NCBI GenBank assembly: GCA_002341825.1
Contig: DDOU01000065.1
Span: forward strand, 1-28,621
DNA length: 28,621 bases
Direction: 5' to 3'
Source: Candidatus Igneacidithiobacillus taiwanensis
GTDB taxonomy: Bacteria > Pseudomonadota > Gammaproteobacteria > Acidithiobacillales > Acidithiobacillaceae
Shown: piece after piece, positions 21,134-28,621 of the stretch
Position numbering within the stretch: the stretch's first letter is position 1
Layout of the letters: each line of letters begins with the position of its first letter
Program-made: the position numbers and the translations under genes
Notes under the pieces: generated by a model
Told to the model about the DNA's origin: nothing
Seen by the model: the letters and a program-made list of their open reading frames with translations, nothing else
The model's database searches: none

Positions 21134-24100
21134 TCGAGCCAGTGGCTCGAGAGCCGTTCGAGGAGGCGATTTTGGCTCTGACGGGCAACGAGGTTGTCGA
21201 GATCGACCCAGCCCAGGGGCTGATCCTGACCGGCGCAGGTGAAGACCGCGCGGGTGCGTTGGCCGGTTTCCGGGTCGATCTGCCACTGCAGGCACTGGGC
21301 ACAGACCCCCTTGAGCATGCACTGCATGGGGCTGCCAACGGTGGCCACCGCCTCCAGGTGGGCGGGGAAGGCAGTCGCCAAGTCGCCGCGCAGGGCCGAC
21401 TGAAAGCCCTTGAGAAGCCCCGTCGAGCCCATGACCATGAGGCGATCGACCGCAGCCAAGGGTATGCCCTGTGCAGCATTCTGCCCTGGCAGTTGGCCCG
21501 CCGCGTAGTCGCGTAACAACTGCACCATATCGCTGGCTTCGACGCTGAGATCTTGCGGACGCCGCGCCGCAATGAGCGGACCCTTGGCGGTACACCAGAG
21601 AATTTGATCCGCTGCCGCCTCCAGCTCGTCTTGATGGTCGAGCTCGCTCGCCTGGGCAAAGGCCGCCACGTACAAGACGCGGTTGCCCGCGGCCCGCAGG
21701 GCAGGGCCAATGTCGAGCATCACCGCGGCCCCCCAGCGTCCGGCCACTACGGCAATGGTCTTGCCCTGCGGAATATCGGTGGGTGCCCCCGTTGGACCCA
21801 TGAGCAGGACCGGCTCGCCCTCCTGCAAGCGCCCGGCAATACGTGGCGCCGTTCCCCATTGCAGCACCAGAAGGCGAATCAGATCGCCTTCCACCCCCGC
21901 ACCGCTAACGGTGAGGACGGGAATCTGCAAGCGCGTGTTCTCCACCACGGGGCTTCCCGTCTCAAAGGTCTGCAAACGAAAAAACTGCCCCGGCGCAAAG
22001 TTTTTGGCTGCCGCCGGTGCCTCGACCCAGAGTTCGCAAACTGCCGGATTGCTGCGATCGATGCGCCGCACCCGCGCCTGCAGGCGTGCCGCCAAGCGCT
22101 CCTGAAAACCGGAGAGATCCGCAGCCGATGCCGCCGGCAGCAGCGCCATGGCGGCAAGAATGTCGGGGTAACTGCGCTTGGCCGAGGCAATGGCCTTGAC
22201 CACACTACCGTGATACACGGGATGGGTATCGCCGATAAAGCTCACCCGATGCCCCAGCGCGTCTTGGTAGGAGGTAAACGGACCCGGCTCTGCCGCCTTG
22301 CAGTGCTCCGCCACCTGCACCGCCTGCATACTGGCGTCGTGGTGGGCAAGGTAGGGCTGGAAATGATCGCCGTCGAGCTCCAAGGTACCGGGATACTCGC
22401 GCTCATAGATGGTATTGGGGACGGTACCAGCAGCCACAAAAACCCCCCGTGCCGGCAGGGTGAGCTCCTCGCCCGTGGAAACCCAGCGACCATCCTCTTC
22501 GCGCAACTTCCGGAAAACCATGCTCTGCACGTGCCCATAGGCATCCAGCTCGGCGCGCAGGGGATCGACACCCTCATGGTAGAAGAGGCCTTCCTGCATG
22601 GCCTTGATCAATTCCTCGTGGTTGCGGGTATAGGCCGGCGACTGGCGCATGCCCTTACGGTAGGCCAGGGTCACGCCGCCCCAGGCGTGGAGCAATGGGA
22701 TGAAGTTGGGCGCCTCCTGGGCGGCTGCCGCCCGTTCGCGCTCGGCGCGCACCGCTCGACCATGGGCGAGGAATTCGTCGAGAATGCCGGCGTCTTCTTC
22801 CGAAAGACCGGCGCGCAGTTTCTGCTCGCCCAACTCCGGCAGCAAGGCCTCATAGCGTGCCAGTACCTTTTCCACTTGGCGGATGTAGTAGGCCTGCACC
22901 TCGGTGGCGGTATCGACAGCGGTAAGGCCACCGCCAATGACTACCGCCGGCAGACGTACCTGCAGGTTGGCGAGGCTACTTTTTTTGCCGGCGCCGGTGA
23001 GCTGCAGGGCCATGAGAAAATCGCTGGCCTGACGCATGCCGCGGGCAAGACTGCCGGGCATGGAGAGAACCCGCGGCAGCCCCGCACCGGTGGCCAGCGA
23101 AACATGATCGAAGCCGAGAGCCCAAGCATCTTCGAGGCGCAGGGTACCGCCCAGACGCACCCCGCCAAAGATCTGGAAACCCGGGCGGCGCAACAGGCTC
23201 ATATAGATGAGCTTGAGGAAGTTTTTATCCCAGCGCACGGTAATGCCGTATTCCGCCACACCGCCAAAACCGAGGAGGATGCGTTCATCGAGATCCTCCT
23301 GCAGGGCATTCCAATCGCGTACCGGCGCGCGCAGCAAAGACTCCGGCAAGGGCTCGATCTTTAAGCCATCCACCCCCGCAACGGCACAACCAGCCTGCAA
23401 CAAGTGATGCGCGAGAGTGAAACCCGCAGGGCCCATACCCGCAATCAAGACCTTGCGGCCGTTGTACGGCGCGGCGCAGTACTGCTCCCGGCGTAGGGGA
23501 TTCCAGCGGGTGAGCAGATCGTAGATTTCCACTCCCATGGGCAGTGCCAGCACATCGGTGAGGATCCGCGTCTCCACCTGCGGGATATTGACCGGATCTT
23601 GCTTTTGGTAAACGCAGCCCTTCATGCAGTCGTTGCAGATGCGATGCCCCGTAGCAGGGACCATGGGATTGTCGACCATGATCATGGCCAGGGCGGCAAT
23701 GCTGAAGCCATCGCGACGCAAGATCTGCATCTCGGAGATTTTCTCTTCCAAGGGGCAACCGGTGAGGGTAACGCCCAAGGGATCGACCTTGAAACCGAGC
23801 TCGGGCACCCCCTTCTTTTCCGGGAAGCCGCGGGAGCAGAAGTCACCGTCGTGATCGTGGCAGTAGAGGCAGTAGTGGACCTCGCTCTGTACGCTGCGCA
23901 AGTCCATGCGGGTATCGGTGAGGTGAAAGGCATCGCGGCGACGCCACTGCGCGGGGTCGCCGGCCAAAGGTTGATCCGGGCGCGCGGTGAAATACTGCAG
24001 GGGGACGAGATGCTCGTGATCCATCCGTTCCGGCAGCCGAAAGCTCGACCAGCCACGCACCGCCAAGGCCGCCGCCGGATCCGTAAGGGCCAGGGCACAC

Positions 24101-24594
24101 CATTGGGTCAACCGAGCAATCTTCTCGGCCTGGGCGGCTTCGTCGGCCAACCAGCCCATCCCCAGGCGGGCGATGGACCATTCGCGATCGGTTTCGGGCA
24201 GGGCGGCGGCGCGGATTTCTGCATCCAGCCAACGCTGCAAATCGGCAAAGCTCGCGGTGTATTCCCCCCGGAAACGGCGGCCACGGCGCAGCACAAACTG
24301 CTTTTTGAACTCCATGACCACATCCTGATCACGGATTTTTTTCTGCAATTCCTGGTTTTCGTCGGCGATAGCGAAAAATTCCGCCAGAAATCGCTCTACA
24401 TGCGGGGCCACAGCCAAGAGTAGGGCGCTGCGTTCTTGGCCATCCTGCGCCGCACTACCGGCGCGGTAGGCGAGTAGGCGCTGGGCCAACTGCGCATCGC
24501 GGGCCTGTAACTCCGCAACGAAGGCGCTATCCAAACGCTCCGTGGCGGAGGCCTGCAAATAGTCCGAAAAGGCAAAATCATTCAGCTGTAACAT
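21112..24594 (-). CDS. Iron-sulfur flavoprotein oxidoreductase, NfnB/GltD-like module fused to NfnA/PyrK-like module
   Basis: 1160 residues. Residues 1-235 are an unrecognised, mainly helical region. Residues about 236-345 hold GltD/NfnB-type [4Fe-4S] cysteines at 242, 245, 253, 280 and 320, 323, 327. Residues about 380-730 form a two-dinucleotide fold with GMGPAG (386-391, FAD), GGGLTAVD (554-561, NAD(P)H) and GTVPN (723-727). Residues about 840-1130 resemble dihydroorotate dehydrogenase electron-transfer subunit PyrK, with [2Fe-2S] cysteines at 1092, 1098, 1101 and 1120. NfnAB, which links NADH, NADPH and ferredoxin, has these same modules on two chains. Bifurcation here is inference. ATG 24594 follows AGGGAG with good spacing; a TTG at 24633 lies in a hairpin. 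Follows gyrB by 57 bases. Confidence 0.8.
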   Translation of the reverse strand: MLQLNDFAFSDYLQASATERLDSAFVAELQARDAQLAQRLLAYRAGSAAQDGQERSALLLAVAPHVERFLAEFFAIADENQELQKKIRDQDVVMEFKKQFVLRRGRRFRGEYTASFADLQRWLDAEIRAAALPETDREWSIARLGMGWLADEAAQAEKIARLTQWCALALTDPAAALAVRGWSSFRLPERMDHEHLVPLQYFTARPDQPLAGDPAQWRRRDAFHLTDTRMDLRSVQSEVHYCLYCHDHDGDFCSRGFPEKKGVPELGFKVDPLGVTLTGCPLEEKISEMQILRRDGFSIAALAMIMVDNPMVPATGHRICNDCMKGCVYQKQDPVNIPQVETRILTDVLALPMGVEIYDLLTRWNPLRREQYCAAPYNGRKVLIAGMGPAGFTLAHHLLQAGCAVAGVDGLKIEPLPESLLRAPVRDWNALQEDLDERILLGFGGVAEYGITVRWDKNFLKLIYMSLLRRPGFQIFGGVRLGGTLRLEDAWALGFDHVSLATGAGLPRVLSMPGSLARGMRQASDFLMALQLTGAGKKSSLANLQVRLPAVVIGGGLTAVDTATEVQAYYIRQVEKVLARYEALLPELGEQKLRAGLSEEDAGILDEFLAHGRAVRAERERAAAAQEAPNFIPLLHAWGGVTLAYRKGMRQSPAYTRNHEELIKAMQEGLFYHEGVDPLRAELDAYGHVQSMVFRKLREEDGRWVSTGEELTLPARGVFVAAGTVPNTIYEREYPGTLELDGDHFQPYLAHHDASMQAVQVAEHCKAAEPGPFTSYQDALGHRVSFIGDTHPVYHGSVVKAIASAKRSYPDILAAMALLPAASAADLSGFQERLAARLQARVRRIDRSNPAVCELWVEAPAAAKNFAPGQFFRLQTFETGSPVVENTRLQIPVLTVSGAGVEGDLIRLLVLQWGTAPRIAGRLQEGEPVLLMGPTGAPTDIPQGKTIAVVAGRWGAAVMLDIGPALRAAGNRVLYVAAFAQASELDHQDELEAAADQILWCTAKGPLIAARRPQDLSVEASDMVQLLRDYAAGQLPGQNAAQGIPLAAVDRLMVMGSTGLLKGFQSALRGDLATAFPAHLEAVATVGSPMQCMLKGVCAQCLQWQIDPETGQRTRAVFTCAGQDQPLGWVDLDNLVARQSQNRLLERLSSHWLDHVLARA

Positions 24595-24615
24595 CGCAAA
24601 CTCCCTGCTTGCTCT

Positions 24616-24631
24616 GCCGGCAGAAGCCGGC
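24616..24631. repeat. Intercistronic hairpin between gyrB and the flavoprotein gene
   Basis: GCCGGC-AGAA-GCCGGC is a perfect six-pair G+C stem with a four-base loop in the 57-base gap. On the minus strand it is not followed by a T-run, so it is not a standard intrinsic terminator. It could slow 3'-end decay of gyrB mRNA or weaken readthrough. Confidence 0.45.
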
Positions 24632-24651
24632 AATTGTGCGCTGCTCCGGCC

Positions 24652-28093
<3,442 letters not shown>

Positions 28094-28094
<1 letters not shown>

Positions 28095-28621
28095 CACAGT
28101 CGGATGGGCATGACGATATACAAAGGATTATCGCTTTCCACGCCGCGAATCAGGGCACTACTGCTACTGTCACGAATCTCCAGCAACAATTCCTCCTCGC
28201 TCACTATCTGCTGCACATCGAGGAGATAGCGGGCATTGAAAGATATCTCGGTTGCCGAGCCAGTAAGATTTGCGGGTACCGAGACTTCGCCCTCTTCTTG
28301 TTCTTCGTTGCGACTGCGCAAGATGATTTCGTGGGGATGGAACTGCACCGAGCAGACGGGGTTCTTGTCACTGGCGATGACATCGATCTGTTGCAGTGCG
28401 GCGCGGAAGCTCTGTCGATTGACTTGGCAGCGACTCGGCTGCCCCATGGGGATGACGCGTCGATAATCCGGATAGTTCGCATCAATCAGGCGACAGGCAA
28501 ACTGTTGTTGACCCTGTTCGAGGACGAAGCCGCGGGTATGAAAGTGGCAAACGGTGTCGCCAGCAGCCAGAATCCGCAAGAGCTCGAGCACCGCCTTGCG
28601 CGGCAGGATGCCTTGATAGGC
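28094..28621 (-). CDS. dnaN: DNA polymerase III beta sliding clamp, C-terminal half (partial)
   Basis: The 175 C-terminal residues of the sliding clamp; the 5' half lies beyond the right edge. The visible part starts AYQGILPRKAVLELLRIL, matching the PRKGVIELMRML region of E. coli DnaN, continues through DANYPDYRRVIP and ends YIVMPIRL, the usual C-terminus that lines the client-binding pocket. Reading continues to the window edge without a stop, so this is a window truncation, not a broken gene. dnaA and oriC are expected further right. Confidence 0.97.

Noticed and set aside
21553..23364. A 603-codon open frame on the plus strand opposite the flavoprotein gene
   Set aside because: No ribosome site or recognisable domain; the product is rich in Arg, Gly, His and Gln, as expected from the complement of a GC-rich gene. 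The opposite strand has clear cofactor motifs.

Overview
The window comes from the replication-origin end of a GC-rich proteobacterial chromosome. An Acidithiobacillus-like autotroph is the best guess, with moderate confidence; this rests on protein flavour and gene content, not on a database search. The right end carries the minus-strand block dnaN (partial), recF, gyrB, so dnaA and oriC should lie just beyond the right edge. A near-perfect parS centromere sequence sits inside the 5' end of corA near the left edge, which also fits an origin-proximal location.

Left to right: (1) Plus strand: the last codons of minD, minE, a CorA metal-ion channel, a GNAT acetyltransferase and a class I glycerate kinase. 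(2) Minus strand: an MFS carboxylate-type transporter and an IclR-family regulator. (3) Plus strand, divergent from the regulator: a tightly packed five-gene operon encoding a transketolase/phosphoketolase-type thiamine-diphosphate enzyme, a DUF1537 four-carbon acid-sugar kinase and the three subunits of glycolate oxidase (GlcD, GlcE, GlcF). (4) Plus strand: a glycerol/dihydroxyacetone operon glpD-glpK-glpF-dhaK-dhaL-dhaM, whose DhaM is fused to HPr and to a complete PTS enzyme I. (5) Minus strand: a 1160-residue iron-sulfur flavoprotein that joins a GltD/NfnB-like module to a PyrK/NfnA-like module, then gyrB, recF and dnaN.

The central part forms a coherent metabolic region. GlcDEF would oxidise glycolate, the by-product of Rubisco oxygenation in an autotroph, to glyoxylate. 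The glycerate kinase would return glycerate to central metabolism, and the MFS protein could move a small hydroxy acid. No glyoxylate carboligase or tartronate semialdehyde reductase is present. Instead the cluster pairs a ThDP enzyme with a DUF1537 kinase. I propose, as inference only, that the ThDP enzyme transfers a C2 ketol unit to glyoxylate, giving 3-oxotetronate. The kinase would then phosphorylate it on the way to dihydroxyacetone phosphate, the same product the neighbouring glp/dha operon makes from glycerol and dihydroxyacetone. The iclR/ThDP-enzyme intergenic region holds three inverted repeats and two face-to-face promoter candidates. A related promoter-like motif precedes the MFS gene, suggesting one IclR regulon.

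No tRNA, rRNA, insertion sequence or CRISPR array was seen. The longest stretch without a gene is 242 bases (4509-4750) and is described below.
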